Origin: Nephromyces sp. MM_2019
Lineage: Eukaryota > Apicomplexa > Aconoidasida > Nephromycida
Direction: 5' to 3'
Assembly: GCA_015657535.1 (NCBI GenBank)
Contig: JADHZB010000618.1
Span: 1-64,000 of the forward strand
Length of the DNA: 64,000 nucleotides
This document shows, in pieces, positions 1 to 18,300 of this stretch (position 1 is the first letter of the stretch; each line of letters starts with the position of its first letter). The notes beneath the pieces are model-generated. The model was not told where the DNA came from. It was given only the letters and a program-made list of their open reading frames with translations, and made no database searches. The translations under genes and the position numbers were made by a program.

Positions 1-181
1 ATTATTTAAATAAAATTTCTTAATAAATATTTTTATTATATATATTTCTTACGCTTATAAAAAACATATTAGATCATATTAACATATATATATTATATAT
101 AATCAATTTTCAAAAACAATATATATATATATATATGTATATGTGTGTGTAAAATCATATATATTTATCCACATAAACACA

Positions 182-4994
<4,813 letters not shown>

Positions 4995-6563
4995 TGTGTA
5001 TGTTTGTGTTTTGCTTATGTGTGTGTTGTATGTATGTTTTTATGTGTATATATCTGTGTTGTGTATGTGTATTGTATATATGCTTTTGGGGGGGGGGGAG
5101 GAGTAATTTATGTGGATTAAGGTTGGTGGATAGATTTAAGTTTGTTTGGATTTGTGTATGGATTTGAATTTGCTTGAATTGTTATTTGTTTGAATTTATG
5201 TTTGTGTGTGTGTGAACTTGTGTATGAATAGATGTCTGAAATTTTATTTGAATGAATTGGTGTGTAAGAAAATTCCTGAATTCGAATTTGTATGTGAATA
5301 TTTATCATTTTATATATCAATTTGTATACAAATGTATATGTGAATATATGTGATTTTGTATTTCAATTTATATGCAAGGATGTGTGTTTGTGAATATACA
5401 TGTAAATGAGTGTGTAAATGATCTTGAAGGATGGGAAAAATGGGATAAATAAAAATTAAGTATTAGCTATATAGAGATTATAGGAAATACATGAAAAAAC
5501 AACATTTTTGTTTACATATTTTTTTTATCTTCTAGGTATATAAATGTATTTTTTAATTTGTAGAATTCATATAAAATATTTATTTTTCAATTAGTTATTA
5601 TATCTTATTCTAAAAAATAAAATTAAGCTAAAAAAATTAATTTAAAAAATTTTGTACTTTCCCTTAACTTATATTATTATATTATAAATTATATTTAAAA
5701 CAAATTTACAAAATTTTATTCAAAAAAACTCACATTTACATCTATAATAATATCTATTAAACCTAAAATAATATATAACCTAAAGTTTCTATACACACAC
5801 AAACAAATAATATCTTATGATTCTAGAATTCTAAATCATCTTTTACGTGAAAAAAACCCCCTTTGTATAGTGATATAGAAATGTGTGTGTGTGTGTTTGT
5901 TTTGAGTGTTTATAGAGTGTGTGTATGTGTGTGTGTAAGAATTAATATTTGAAAGGTATAATAAGAAAAAATATAATGAATTTTTTTCAAGAACTGTATG
6001 CTATAAATTTAAAACTTAGAGAAACTTAAATATGAATTTTACAATTTAATCCAACCCCAAGTAACTCAAATTGTTATTAAAAGAGATGATAATTTGTCTA
6101 TATTCAAATTTGTACTATTTATACATATATATGTATGTGTATATATAATAGATACTTGACAAATATGAGTAAAGAATATATATATTCATTTGAAAGTTCA
6201 TGTCTTATATTTATATAAATAACCCTTATTCTTCAGCATGTATGTTTATATAAATTTGTATATTTGTAACCAAATATACAGGTGTAAATCTTAATAAGTT
6301 ACATTATGTAATTATATAGAATATATACACATATAAATATATACACGCTAGATTACACATCTAGATATATTTTACCTACATACATATTAAATATATATAT
6401 ATATATATTCATAGAATAAAATTCAAAATTATACATTTATTAATATCATAATTACATACAGATATATAACTATTCCCTCCAAATTCGTAGCACGAAGTAA
6501 TTGATAAGCTTAGTTTCATTTCATTTAAATTTGAATTGAAATTTATAACAAATTTTATAAAAA
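4995..6563. other. Intergenic, AT-rich, no gene seen
   Basis: Contains TG-rich sequence just after the PP2C stop, a G run near 5087-5099, and AT-rich simple sequence. The TG-rich start may be the 3' UTR of the phosphatase. No open stretch with convincing codon use was found on either strand. Confidence 0.6.
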
Positions 6564-8422
6564 ATGTCTAAACAAAAATTCAAAAGAAAAGGTGGTGGTG
6601 GTAGTAAACAACAATTTAAAAACAAAAGAAAGTCAAATTTATCATCCACAGAAATTATAGAAAAGGTAAAAATAAATAATATATATAATTCACACAAACT
6701 GTGTGTTACGTGAGTGATGTGTATTGTGTGTTGTGTTTTGTGTATTGTGTTTTGTGTATTGTGTTTTGTATGCTGTGTTTTATTTTTGTTTATTGTTTGT
6801 CATGTGAATTGAGGGTTTTTTGCGAATGTGTGTGGGTTTTTTGTTTTTGTTTGCATTTCATATGTATATATCTGTCCACACGTTTAATTTTTCTGAAGGT
6901 TATATTGTGTGTATGTGTGTGGGTTTATGCTTTTGTATACCTTTCATAAATGTACATATATGAGCATTTTTCATATATATACACATTATATATATTTGTG
7001 TGTTTATATGCCTTATATATGTTGTGTATATATGTACTTTTGTGTATATTCTTTCTATGTGGGTATATGATGTGGATGTAAGTGTAAACGTTTTATATGA
7101 GTACATTGCGTTATGTATTTATATATCTATTATTTATATGTAAATGTGCATACATCTCTTACTTGTGTATGATGTGTACGTGTGTATATGTGTATCTTAT
7201 GTATATCATCACAGTTTAGTTGCAAGTAGTATATGTGTGGAATATTATGGTTGATGTGTGTATTGATAACATGTATCGAACTTGTATGTGTTCGTATGGG
7301 GATTACTCACCTGTAAAAACTTTGTGTCTAAATTCTCAACTGTAAGATAAATCCCTATTATCAATTTCTTTTATTTTATAAATCTACACTTTGAATAAAA
7401 TTAAATAAATTATGAATAATACAAGTTCTAACTATTATTTTATTTGTTACATTTTAAAGAATACACACAAGCCATCTATCAATGATAATAAAACATTCGA
7501 TAAATTTAAAAACAAGCCATTAAAAAAATATACCAGAAACACAAGAAAGAATGACCATCCCTCTGAATTTAACTCAATTTTGCAAGATATTAGAAAATTG
7601 GGTGAGTAACACTATACATATATATATTAATATAAACCAATCTATGTGTAACAAGAAACCAATTTCATAAGCCTGATCTATTTTAAATATTACATTAATT
7701 TTGCATACTTTAGTAACTCCACACATGGGAAAATTAGAAGCAAAACAATATGAACAAATTAAATTGAAATCACTTGGAGCTAAAGTAATGCTGTTATATA
7801 TAAATATCATTATATAAACACTCGTGCACATATATACTTAAAAATAACATAAAATTACATATACACTTATGTAAATATTCATACATACAATTTAACATAC
7901 AAGATATAAATAAAATTATGTTTTTATTTCAATATACAATCAGAATTTGTACTTATACACACAATAATTAATATATATGGATTAAAATATTAATTTATTT
8001 ATAGGCTGAAAAAGGTAAAAAGATGCCACTACCAGAACTTATTAGTCGAAATAAAGCTACGAAAAAACATATCCAAAAACGAATTAATAAGGTTAATATC
8101 ATTTTTATATATTTTGATTACCATTATATGTATACATTCATTTGTTAGGATATTTAAGAACTGTTCTCTACACCCCTTTAAATAAACTACATGTATATTT
8201 TGTATACATATTTAAATGTCCTATAATTTTGATAGGAAAAAGAACTTGGTGTACAATTAATGATTGGAAAGAAATCACTTGGATCTATATCAACCAAACC
8301 ACGAGATAAGTATGATTCATTAATATTTTGATAACAAATATATATTACTACAAGCACAAATAAATGCTTATATATCTTATAGGAAGAAAAATTTAACTAA
8401 TAAAAATCAACTGTTCAATTAA
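6564..8422 (+). CDS. Small basic protein resembling FSAF1/C1orf131 (DUF4602), putative 40S biogenesis factor
   Basis: Six exons with consistent phases: 6564-6665, 7460-7601, 7714-7784, 8005-8091, 8236-8309 and 8383-8422, giving 171 residues. The protein is highly basic, with an N-terminal Lys/Arg/Gly-rich segment including a GGGG run. The central part reads DIRKLG, then about 20 residues on LKSLGAKAEKGKK, then a Lys/Arg-rich helix. This order, a RKxG element followed by a basic helix and LGAK plus Lys residues, is what I know of the DUF4602 family (human C1orf131, yeast Faf1), nucleolar proteins of small-subunit rRNA processing. The assignment rests on this short core only. The first intron (6666-7459) is long and TG-rich. 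Nothing exceeds 65 codons without splicing, so a simple ORF scan would miss the gene. Confidence 0.6.
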
Positions 8423-9539
8423 TTTTAATAAATCAAGGCATCGTCTATACTTTTTCAAAAGTTTCCAATATTTTATAAAGTACTTGTCATAAAAAACAAA
8501 AAAATAAGACAAGCAATAGCCAAAGCAGCTTCATCTTTTTTAAAACTTATGAAATTTTAACAAACTATTTTGAATTTATCAATTTAATCAACAAGGTCTA
8601 CTCTTTTAAACCTTATTTGTTTATTCATATATATATATATATATATAAGAACCAAAAATCACCATGCTAACACATATTATTATGATCATAAAACAATTGT
8701 ACATAACAATTTGTATATATATAAGAAACAATTCTTTGTGAAGATTACAGTATCATATTCAATAAAAACATTACTTTGTTACAAAATTTAACAAGTTGTT
8801 ACAATTTTATATAATTAGTTGTTTTAATTTCGAAAGTTCATTATAACACATGCATCACTTTTGTCTATATGAAATGAGGGTTAGAAATACAATACCTATT
8901 TTTAAATTAAAAATAAAATATATAATATGAATATTATTCAAAAATGAATCATAGAAGCTATAAATATAAAAATATTCATAACATCCAAGACATATGATAA
9001 ATATATAATCACAACTTTTTCAATAAATGTAAAAGCAAGTTAAAAAGTAAATGTTATCTCGACTCATCATATAAATTATGTAGTTGTTTATTATTAAAGG
9101 TGTTAACCACTCACTAGTAATTTATACATTTCTGTCTTTTCACTACAATGTGTATTTATAAACATAGATTCATATCTGAATATGTGAATATATACATATA
9201 ATAATAACTTAATATGAAAGATAAAGAGTGATTGATTACTTAAAAACTCCTAGCCCTATTGTTTTCTGTTTCTTTTCTATTCTTACATGCTTTGTTTTTA
9301 GTCATTATAAATCTTGTCACATAATATGTGAAATTTATATACATATATATATATATATATATGCATGTGTATATATACATCTATCACTTTATATAAAGAC
9401 TGTCGAAGCCTAAAGAGCAACAAAAATTTCTTTGTTTGTAAGAACCTTTTTGTATACATAGTGATTTAACTACTTTTGTCCAAACAAGAACAACACACAT
9501 TATATCTATTCCAGATATAAATCATACAAACACATTAAA
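8423..9539. other. Intergenic, AT-rich, no gene seen
   Basis: AT-rich sequence with short TA runs near 8630-8650 and 9340-9362. It should contain the 3' end of the upstream gene and the promoter of the spermidine synthase gene. No coding signal was recognised. Confidence 0.55.
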
Positions 9540-10846
9540 ATGGCAAACTACCCTCAACTTCACGGATATACACCATTTCTCCAACCTGGGAAAGGTTATT
9601 CACTTACTAAAACAACATCCCTGGTTTCATTTATTGGGCTAGGAGTGTTGGCTTACTCCGCATATCAGATTTATAAGTACCTAGCTAAAAAAAGAATCAG
9701 CAATTTCAATAATGGATGGTTTACAGAGATGAGCTCATTTTGGCCAGGCCACGCCTTTTGCCTCAAGATGAAAAAAGTTTTGTACTCCGGGAAGTCAGAA
9801 TACCAGGTATTCTCATCCCAACTATTTCACATTTTACACTATACACACAACCTTCAAAAAAGTAAAAATCATTTACCTATAAATCATAATAGATAAAAGA
9901 AATCTTGAATGATTGTTATCTTATGAAAATTCTTTTGGTTTGATTATCTTAGGATTGCATCTGTTTCGAAAGCGAAAATTTTGGAAAAGTTCTTGTGCTT
10001 GACGGAGCCATACAATGCACCGAAAAGGATGAATTTTCATATCATGAGATGCTCTCCAATATAGCTCTTTTTTCACATGATGCACCTGCTGATGTATTAG
10101 TTGTTGGTGGTGGGGATGGGGGTATCGTGAGAGGTAAGTAAACCACTAAGGTTTTCAAAGTTTATCCAATTATTTTAATTCCTGGATTTTAATTTTTTTA
10201 GAGATATGTAGAGATCCTGGCATCAAAAGAGTTGATGTTTGTGAATTAGATGAAATGGTGGTCAGAATTTCTGAGCTACACCTACCCAATATAGCAGTTG
10301 GGTTTGAGGACCCTAGAGTTCGTATTATCTTCGAAGACGGATACTCATTTGTAAGAAATCACCCTAATCAATATGATGTAATTATTGTGGATAGTAGTGA
10401 TCCTGTTGGGCCAGCCGAAATACTCTATAGCACAAGTTTTTATGAATACTTGGCAAGAAGCTTGAAAAATGATGGAATTGCTATAGCTCAGGTCTAGGCT
10501 AAACTAAATTAATTTTTCTAGTGCTTTAAACTACTTTCTTGTTTACTTTCAGGCCGAAAACCTATGGATACACCTACCTTTAATAAAATCTATCATGAAC
10601 AATGCAGCTAAGCACTTTAAACATGTTGACTACTGCAACATCAACGTACCAACTTATCCTTTAGGTACTATAGGATTTGTTTGCTGTTCGAAAGGCAAAT
10701 CTTGTAAAAAAGCAAATAGAAAAATTTCTGAGGAACATCAAAAACAACTTAAGTACTACAACCCAGATATTCATTTAGGCTCCTTCCTTCTACCATGCTT
10801 TTTCAAAAATTATATGCAAGACGGATACGAAAAACATAGCTCTTAA
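9540..10846 (+). CDS. Spermidine synthase (putrescine aminopropyltransferase)
   Basis: Transfers the aminopropyl group of decarboxylated S-adenosylmethionine to putrescine, making spermidine. Four exons fit in phase: 9540-9806, 9953-10133, 10202-10491 and 10553-10846. Family hallmarks are GWFTE and the WPG element at the start of the N-terminal beta domain, VLVLDG followed by [10 protein letters not shown], the nucleotide-binding GGGDGG (about 141-146), and [11 protein letters not shown], whose first Asp (about 213) is the known catalytic base. The C-terminal LWIH and YPLGTIGF elements are also typical. About 55 residues precede the conserved core, including a hydrophobic stretch (about 29-46) that could be a membrane anchor or signal anchor. 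Plasmodium spermidine synthase also carries an N-terminal extension. No neighbouring polyamine gene was found. Confidence 0.95.
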
Positions 10847-11650
10847 AAATTTATTCAAACTCATCTACTCAAACATATAGTTAGATCTTTCTCTATATGA
10901 CTCTACTTTAAGCGGAAAAAACGAAAATGACACACTCGTAGTATAAACTACACCTTAAAGCTATGTGTATTATCACTTTTAGTAGATTTAACAAACCTAC
11001 TAAAAATTAAAGATCCAAATAGATTAATACATATGCCAATAGATAACACAACTATTACATGATTACTTGCATCTCGAACACTTTAAACCAATTAGACTTT
11101 TTACTTTCTTAGCCATGAAAATCTAATCCAAAGCTGCTATTGCTTTAATTCATAGTTGAAACTTACCTCTTTATACATATATTTTACTATATTTCGACTA
11201 TGAATATTTCTCTTTCGAAGGAAGGAGAAAATGTGTCATTTTATTTTTAAATTCACTCGTAGTGTCCCACTTATTATAGCAATGGCCTTGCATAAATTAT
11301 TTCTTTTATCCCCTTTAAAACATTCATATTTTTCTAATTTTATCCCAACAAAACGAGTAAGATGAACGGTGATATATCAGACAGTTAAGAAATATGATCA
11401 TCGATAAAATATGTATTAGAAGGATTGCCAATCAAATTGAAATGTAGTTACAATTAAAAATTTTCTAATTTTCCAATTTTTTGAAAAAATTATAGATTCA
11501 ATATTATCTTTATTATTGGCTATAAAGATTCAAAATTAGATTCTGTTTCAACGAATCATAAATAATCAAGCTTCCTGAATTTAACTAAGAAAATTGAATA
11601 TATTTTTTTTATTTCCGATTATTTTAAATTTGTATAAAAAGCTTCCAAGA
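10847..11650. other. Intergenic, no gene seen
   Basis: AT-rich spacer between spermidine synthase and the EGF-like gene. No open stretch with coding character or RNA gene was recognised. Confidence 0.5.
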
Positions 11651-12911
11651 ATGCTTAAACCTATTTTGTTGTTTAGTTCACTTATAATAAACCTTTCCGC
11701 AGTAGCACATTGTTGGGATTTGTTCCATTCAAATGAAGCCGGAAATTTAAGCCTTAAGTAATTATAGAATAGCCAATTTTTAAACCTTATTCAGGATATG
11801 AATATTAAAATTATAAACCCCTCTATAAAAATATAGGGAAAGTTTCAATAAACCCACTGAGAGTGTGACGCAGGAAAGTCTGCTTTCTTCTTTAATGCCT
11901 CGACGGAATAAAATAAACAAAAGGTACTCGTCATGTTATAACTGCTGTTTTATGAATTCTATCAGCCTTAAATTAAATGCAAGGCTTTTGAAAACTAGAG
12001 AAGTGCTAATACCTTGTTCCGAATGTAACTTAAACTTTTATATTATGAAAATTTAGCTAATTTTATATGAGTTAGGCCAAAAAATTCTTTGGATGTTTAT
12101 TGAGACTTGTGCTGATTTGGAAGAAAAAGTTATAATAGCTATATTTTCATACTTATATATTTGCAATATATAATTGAAACAACAGAATTATCCTTACATC
12201 TCCCTAACCAGCTTTTGTAACTTTTTATTATCGAAAGATCCATCGTTCACTAGTAGAGGTTAAAAGCAATGTCAATTTATTGATAATTTTAGTGATCTCA
12301 TCTAGATTTAGAATATTGCGAAAATCTAAATATACAGCTTAGTGAAAGGTATAAAAAGTGAATTAGTATTTTACGGCGTTCGATTTTCTTGAAAGATCTC
12401 TGAATCCTGTGCTAAATTTTTTACAAATCATGCATTTTCCTACTCTTTGTAAATAATTAGGACACATTTAATATTCTCTTATACTTTTATTTTCAAGGCT
12501 ATCAATATAGAGAACATTGTGCAAACCATGGTGGTCAAGACGATTGTTATAGTGGATTTTGTCAATCAGTAAATAATGTAGTATTTATTGCTAGCAGCTT
12601 CAAATTTCCAAATAAAAAGTCAATAGGGTGTATAGATTGTCCCTATGCAGTTTTAGATGTTATCGGTAATGGTGTATTGACAAAAGAAGTTTGTGCAGAT
12701 AGAGGTCAATGTAAAGTAGGCTGGAAAAGCTCATATGGAGGTGATTCTATTATTCAATTTTTTATGTTCAAACATTATCTAGATGATTTTGAAAGGCGGG
12801 AATGGTTACTGTCACTGTAAGATTGTTAATACGCTAAATTATACGGTATTAAAAAATTGAAAATTAGGTATTGTACCATTTCAAGGATTAGCTTGTGATG
12901 AAGAGTCGTGA
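11651..12911 (+). CDS. Putative secreted protein with a C-terminal EGF-like module
   Basis: Hand-built six-exon model: 11651-11757, 11837-11923, 12396-12448, 12498-12710, 12796-12816 and 12868-12911, 174 residues. It begins with a classic signal peptide (MLKPILLFSSLIINLSAVAH) followed by a CW. The fourth exon is Cys-rich (HCANHGG, DDCYSGFC, GCIDC). Joining the last three exons gives the C-terminal module C-x5-C-x4-C-x-C-x8-C, the spacing of tenascin-type EGF repeats, with GNGYCHC and FQGLAC as recognisable pieces. The short introns (49, 85 and 51 nt) keep this from appearing as an ORF. The third exon is the weakest: it is chosen because it repairs the phase between exons two and four. The role is unknown; secretion or surface display is inferred from the signal peptide and disulphide-type cysteines. 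Confidence 0.6.
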
Positions 12912-13159
12912 AAGTAGTGTTTCAATGTGCCAAGTCTCAAAGTTGAATAAAGTTTTGAAATTAATTGAAATAGTATTTGAATGTATTTTTTATTAGTGTT
13001 AATAGGAAATAGTAAAAGAAATAATAACTAACTCATTATTAAATGCGTTATAAATAAAAAATTAATTTTGGATAGATTAGAATAAACAAAATGCGTTATA
13101 AGTTTTAACTCAAAATTTGTTTAATCGATACCTTTGGAATTTGTACTTTAGACACAAAT

Positions 13160-14038
13160 CTAATCACTATCTAGCTCATTGAGGAATCTCTGAGCCTCTT
13201 CATCAGTTTCATTAACTTTTTCCTTGGGTAAGAGCTTGTATTCCATGTTAGTTTCAGGGGAAATAGCAGAAAGCTCTATTTCCAGTGCATTATCCTTATC
13301 TTGATCTTGTACTTGTCTAAGTATTTTACATATTTGAAAAGCAGCGTCTTTGCAAGTAAGTGTTGAAAAATCCAAACTTTCCATCTTGCTTTTGGCTGCT
13401 AGTTTCCATCTTCCTATAGCCATTCCAAGATATTTGTAAGCAGTTCCACTAGGCTCAATGCAGTAGACTTCGCCTATAATATAAATTCCATGAGATAATA
13501 TGTAATTTGAGTTTTATATTCAAGGGAAACAAAAGTCAGATACAATTTGAATGCTTTTTGTATATTTAGAAAAATATAAGGTTAACGGACCAGAGGAGCT
13601 CTTATTTTCTTTGTCCATGGAGGCAATTATGACAGCTGCGCCAAAAGGGCGAACCGACCAGTATAATGTATAAGCGTGAACAAAAAGTCCTATTCTTTCT
13701 GCCAGAATTTTAGTTGGGATGGGTTCACCATAATAATCTTTATAGGATGAGGCTTCACTACGAGCCCTCTTGACGATCTGTCTAGCATCTGGAATCATTC
13801 CAGAAATAGCCATGCCGATGTGTTTGTCGATAGCCATCAACCTCCTATTAGTGTCCGGTATAAGTAGCTTATTATCACGATACTTTTCAACACCTAATAC
13901 TACCCCATCTACACAGACCATTGCCAGTGCAGTACCTGCATTATCAACTGCTTTTGAGGCATATTCCACTTGAAAGACTCGCCCATCAGGTGATATTGTC
14001 GAAACTGACAAATCATAGCCAGATCCCATGCCAGCCAT
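13160..14038 (-). CDS. 20S proteasome alpha subunit type 3 (alpha7/PSMA3)
   Basis: Structural alpha-ring subunit of the 20S proteasome core. Two exons, 14038-13591 and 13473-13160, join in phase across a 117-nt intron to give 253 residues, the usual length. The alpha-subunit N-terminal signature is present: GYDLSVSTISPDGRVFQVEYA, followed by KAVDNAGTALA and GVVLGVEK. The GYDLSxSTFSPDGRVFQVEYA-type start with an SPDGRVFQVEYA box is the alpha7 (PSMA3) version. HAYTLYWSVRPFGAAVI and PSGTAYKYLGMAIG are also family blocks. The C-terminus is acidic, ending LNELDSD. As expected for an alpha subunit, there is no catalytic N-terminal threonine. Confidence 0.93.
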
Positions 14039-15309
14039 TATGCTTAATAGTTGGGGTCTTCAGTGGATATAATGGTCAGGAGGTAATAACTTTCAAAGTA
14101 GGGATTTATTGTGGTAAGAAAAATGAATTAAATATTCAAATTGCAGGTATTATAAATTATAAAATTAAGGTATTTTATTCAACACTATTTCCGATGAACT
14201 TTTTAGTTTATAATTGGGCTTGTAAAAAGTAAAGATTTTTGAGTAACAAACACGTGATGTTGTAATGAGTGTTAGAAAAAATATATTTATCATTACATAA
14301 GTTAAAACTGTTACGTGTGCTAGTTTGAACACCAAAGAAGATAGCTAAGGGATTGATCAAAAATAAATAGCAGCTTTCCAATTGTTTCTTATGTTCCAAT
14401 TGTTTTATGCCACCAAGCTTATAGCACAAGGATAATAAAAGTATGCCTTGAAAGATTCTAACACCCAGCAACGCTCCTAGCAAGGCTTAGTTATCGCAGC
14501 CTATGTTCTTGAGAAAAAATCAACCCTAGTAATTTGGATATATTAAACATTGAGAATTTTTCGTAGTATTTGAAAAGTAGTTTATAGTAAAGCTTTTGGG
14601 TATTGAGCTATAATTATATCAATTTACAAGGTCATTTTGCTAATTAACTTGAACATTAGTTGACAATAAAATGGCTTAATTCGTATCTGACTTTTAAGAG
14701 TGTTACTTAACCTTTGACTTGAGTTTGATTTGCAAAAAATGTTATTTAAACCTTTGTGTTAATTAGAGCATGTTTTAAATACCTTAATTTTTTCGATATC
14801 TTAACATCTGAAGCATCACACTAAATTAGTTGTCTTGGCGAAGAAAGCTAGCTAATGATATTTCTCTACCATGTTAAGGATAAAAGCAATATTTTTAATG
14901 TAGTTCTCAAAACAAATGAAATGATAAAGCTTTAAACAAACTCAGGTATATCTTTTCCTTGATAAAATTCACATGCTAATTTATATTTCACTATAAATGA
15001 TTATTATCCATGGCCCCATTAATTACAGCACCAAATCTAAAGAAAAGATAACTTCATGATAAATTTAGTTACTTCTTGTTCGAAAACTATCAAAAGTAAT
15101 TATTAGCTAATTTGAAATTTCAGTGGATACCGAAATCTTGCAATATTTATTTTATTGTCCATATAAACAATACTCATTCTTTTATCGAATATATTAATTC
15201 AGATTAATTCTATGTATCAAAGCATTTATTTATTTAATATTATTGTTGCTTCTTCTATATTGTAAAAAACTCAATAGCCAAGATAAATGTAAGCTAAAGT
15301 AAATAATTA
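14039..15309. other. Intergenic, no gene seen
   Basis: Contains the promoter of the proteasome gene and AT-rich sequence. A slightly GC-richer patch at about 14380-14500 has a minus-strand open stretch without an ATG and with no recognisable motif. I make no call there. Confidence 0.45.
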
Positions 15310-18300
15310 TTATGATAGACTACTTGAAATCCAATTTTTATTAATACATTCGAGATTGAGTGTAACTTTATGAGTCACAAAGAAAGTGAAATTTGTTTTT
15401 TCTGTGCTTAGAATTTTTGATCCATTAGCATGTTCAGTCTGCAGAATTAATAACCAGAAAATTATAGTTGTTTTACAAAACAAAAAAAAGTTCAAAATCA
15501 AGAGACTCATCAATAAAATAATATTTTCAAGCTTCCATAACACAAGGCATACTGTACTGAACTCTGCTATTTGAGGCCAACTTTTTATATATTACTTTCG
15601 ACACACAAGTCTTTTTAAGAGTAAAGTTTTTAAAAAATTTTAAGAATGACTTTATTTATCACGCTTGGGACATTTATTTTATCAGTTACTTATACTTTTA
15701 ATAAACAATTTCTTTTTAGTATTAAGAATTCTTTTTTAAAAAGGTCCAAATGATCATTTGAACTAAAAATTATGAGTACATTTTCAGAAAATACTGTTGT
15801 TGTTTGATATATTTGAAACAAGGAAAAAAGAAATACAACACTCTCATATTTAAATCTTAATAATTTTATCTTGTAAGATAAATTTAAGTTTTTCAAGTGA
15901 AAGCTTAGTACTACTCATCAGAATTTTCTAAAAACTTTTCAAAATAGATTCTCCATTGAAATCTATTTATAATTTTTCGTAAGGTTTATCCAGCAATTTT
16001 TTTTTTAACTGGTTAATAAGTCTACAAAACTTATCCTTATGTGAGTTTAAATTTTGTCTTATGACATTTTCGATTTTACTGGGATTTGACAAGGTATTTG
16101 ATCTATATACCTAGTACAATTCTATTAGTAGATATACTATATCTCTCAACAAAAGACAATATGCCGTTGTTGGATATCAATCTCAAACTCTGCCTTTAAT
16201 CACTGCAAGTGTCCTATAAATTCAGGAAACCTATAAATAAGAAACTAGCTTTATCCTCAGAACTGAACTGATTTAGAGTCTCTAGTTGGTGAACTGCAAG
16301 CAAATGTACTCTCCATATCTGTATTTTAGTGCAGGATATGATACATATTAACTGATCATCAATTGACTCAGGTACGTCAATTTCTTTCATTTGTTTCATT
16401 TTTCTATAGTGACGTGAGCTGAAATTTGTTTGAGACTTTCAATCTTGTGCGTACATAAATAGCACTAGTCAGTATCTCAAACTTTTCAAACTTAATGATG
16501 ACTATAGAAAGACCCACTAATTTAATGCTCCAGCTTTTGAGGTCCCTAATGCCTGAAACAGCTATGACAGCTTGCATCAAGCATTGATATCAATACATCT
16601 TTTAAAACAATTATAAAGATGTATAAAATTGACCAGCACGTTTGTGTAATTAAACATCAACCAATATAAGAATTAATGTATATTTTAAAGCTTCTCTTAG
16701 AAATTAACTAGAAATTTTATACTTATTAGTATTTTGCTATAACCTCTTATTTATAAATTCAACAATTGAGCTGTTGCCCTCAGTCTTAAATAAGTATTTC
16801 CTATATATACTCCAAATTGATTTTGGAATTGTTTAAATTGAGATTTAATAACGCTCTTCTTAGCGTTTTTGCTCTCAGAATTTTAACCTAAAGTTTATGA
16901 AGTCAAATTTTAATACTAAATTTTTCTCAGGATTTGGTGAAATAAAAAATTCTCGTGATCTAGATTAACAATTTAAAATCTTGTAATTAATGGAATTTTG
17001 GCTTATTGATAATATGATGCCTTCAATGTTGATTGAAAAATTAGCTTAATTATAACTTCATCTCTGAGTAATTAAAATTTTGTTTCGAGCTTTGTATGTC
17101 AAAAATTAATTTTACGTAGTTCATCTTGCTAGGCTTTTGCCTCTCTGATCTAAAAAGGCTCATTACTAATAACCATTTACATATAAAGACAATTTCTGAA
17201 TTTCATTTCACAATAAAAGCTTTAAGGGAAAAACTTCATTTAAACCTGTTTCACAAATTTGATGCACAAAGCCTTTAATTATAAAAATGCTCTGCAATTT
17301 TCTAGAACCAGTATTTACTTGTATATAATTTACAGCAAGATGGCATTCAACATATAAATTTAACTGAAGCTTCTTTGTCTTGTAATCGACACCATGACAC
17401 CATTCAAAGTCACTTTTTTATCCTTCTTTAAATACCTTTTCATCCTTCTAATTGAATCTCCACTATCAGATATATATAAAACTTTACCTAAAGCTTTTGA
17501 TATTAACGAGATAAAAATATTTTGTAAAGTATTTATTGCAGAACAATTAATCCAAGTTCCAAAAAAAAACCTTACATATTTTGAGGTAGTACCGAATTAC
17601 ACCCAGAGGTTGAAATAAAAGGGCATTTGAGACAATGAAATCAATTGCTGTTCTTATTTAATTCATTGAGTCTTCTTTCAATTAGACTAAACAGAATTGT
17701 AACCTAGTTTGGAGATTTAATTATTTCTTTATTTATATCATGATTTTAAAGCTGTGCCAAGAATAAGTGTCAAGACTAATTTTGAGCTTAAATTTGATAT
17801 ATCTATTTCTTATAAAAAGGTAGATCATTACAACTACTTTGTGTTAAGCTTCGTTTCAAGTAATTTTATTCACTATTTGAACAAATAAGATTACAACACT
17901 TTGACAATATTTAACTCGATTTTTATTGAAATAGAGTTGAATGTAAGATTATCAAGATTCACTATTGAATAAAGTAATAACTTATAAGTTTAGCACCTAA
18001 AATCTGAATTGCTGTTGAAAAAGTTTCATTATAACAGGCATAATCTACTTGATAGGAATTTAAATTATAAACAAAGTTCGTTAATTCTAAAAATGCCTCC
18101 TGCATGTTCCTTAATTTGAACACATAAAGACACGTGCGATATAATCCAAAAATTGAAACAGAGGGATGCTTGATTTCACTGACTAGAACTCTTTGAGTAA
18201 GTGTAATGTGAGCAAAATTAGGTTTTTTACTCAATTGAATCTTAATATAAGATATGGCTCCACAACCTACAGTTTCATATTCAAATAGTTTAGGTTCTAC

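Noticed and set aside
17394..17618. 74-codon + strand ORF with a hydrophobic start
   Set aside because: It overlaps a coding-like minus-strand segment and has no further support; a signal peptide alone is weak in AT-rich DNA.
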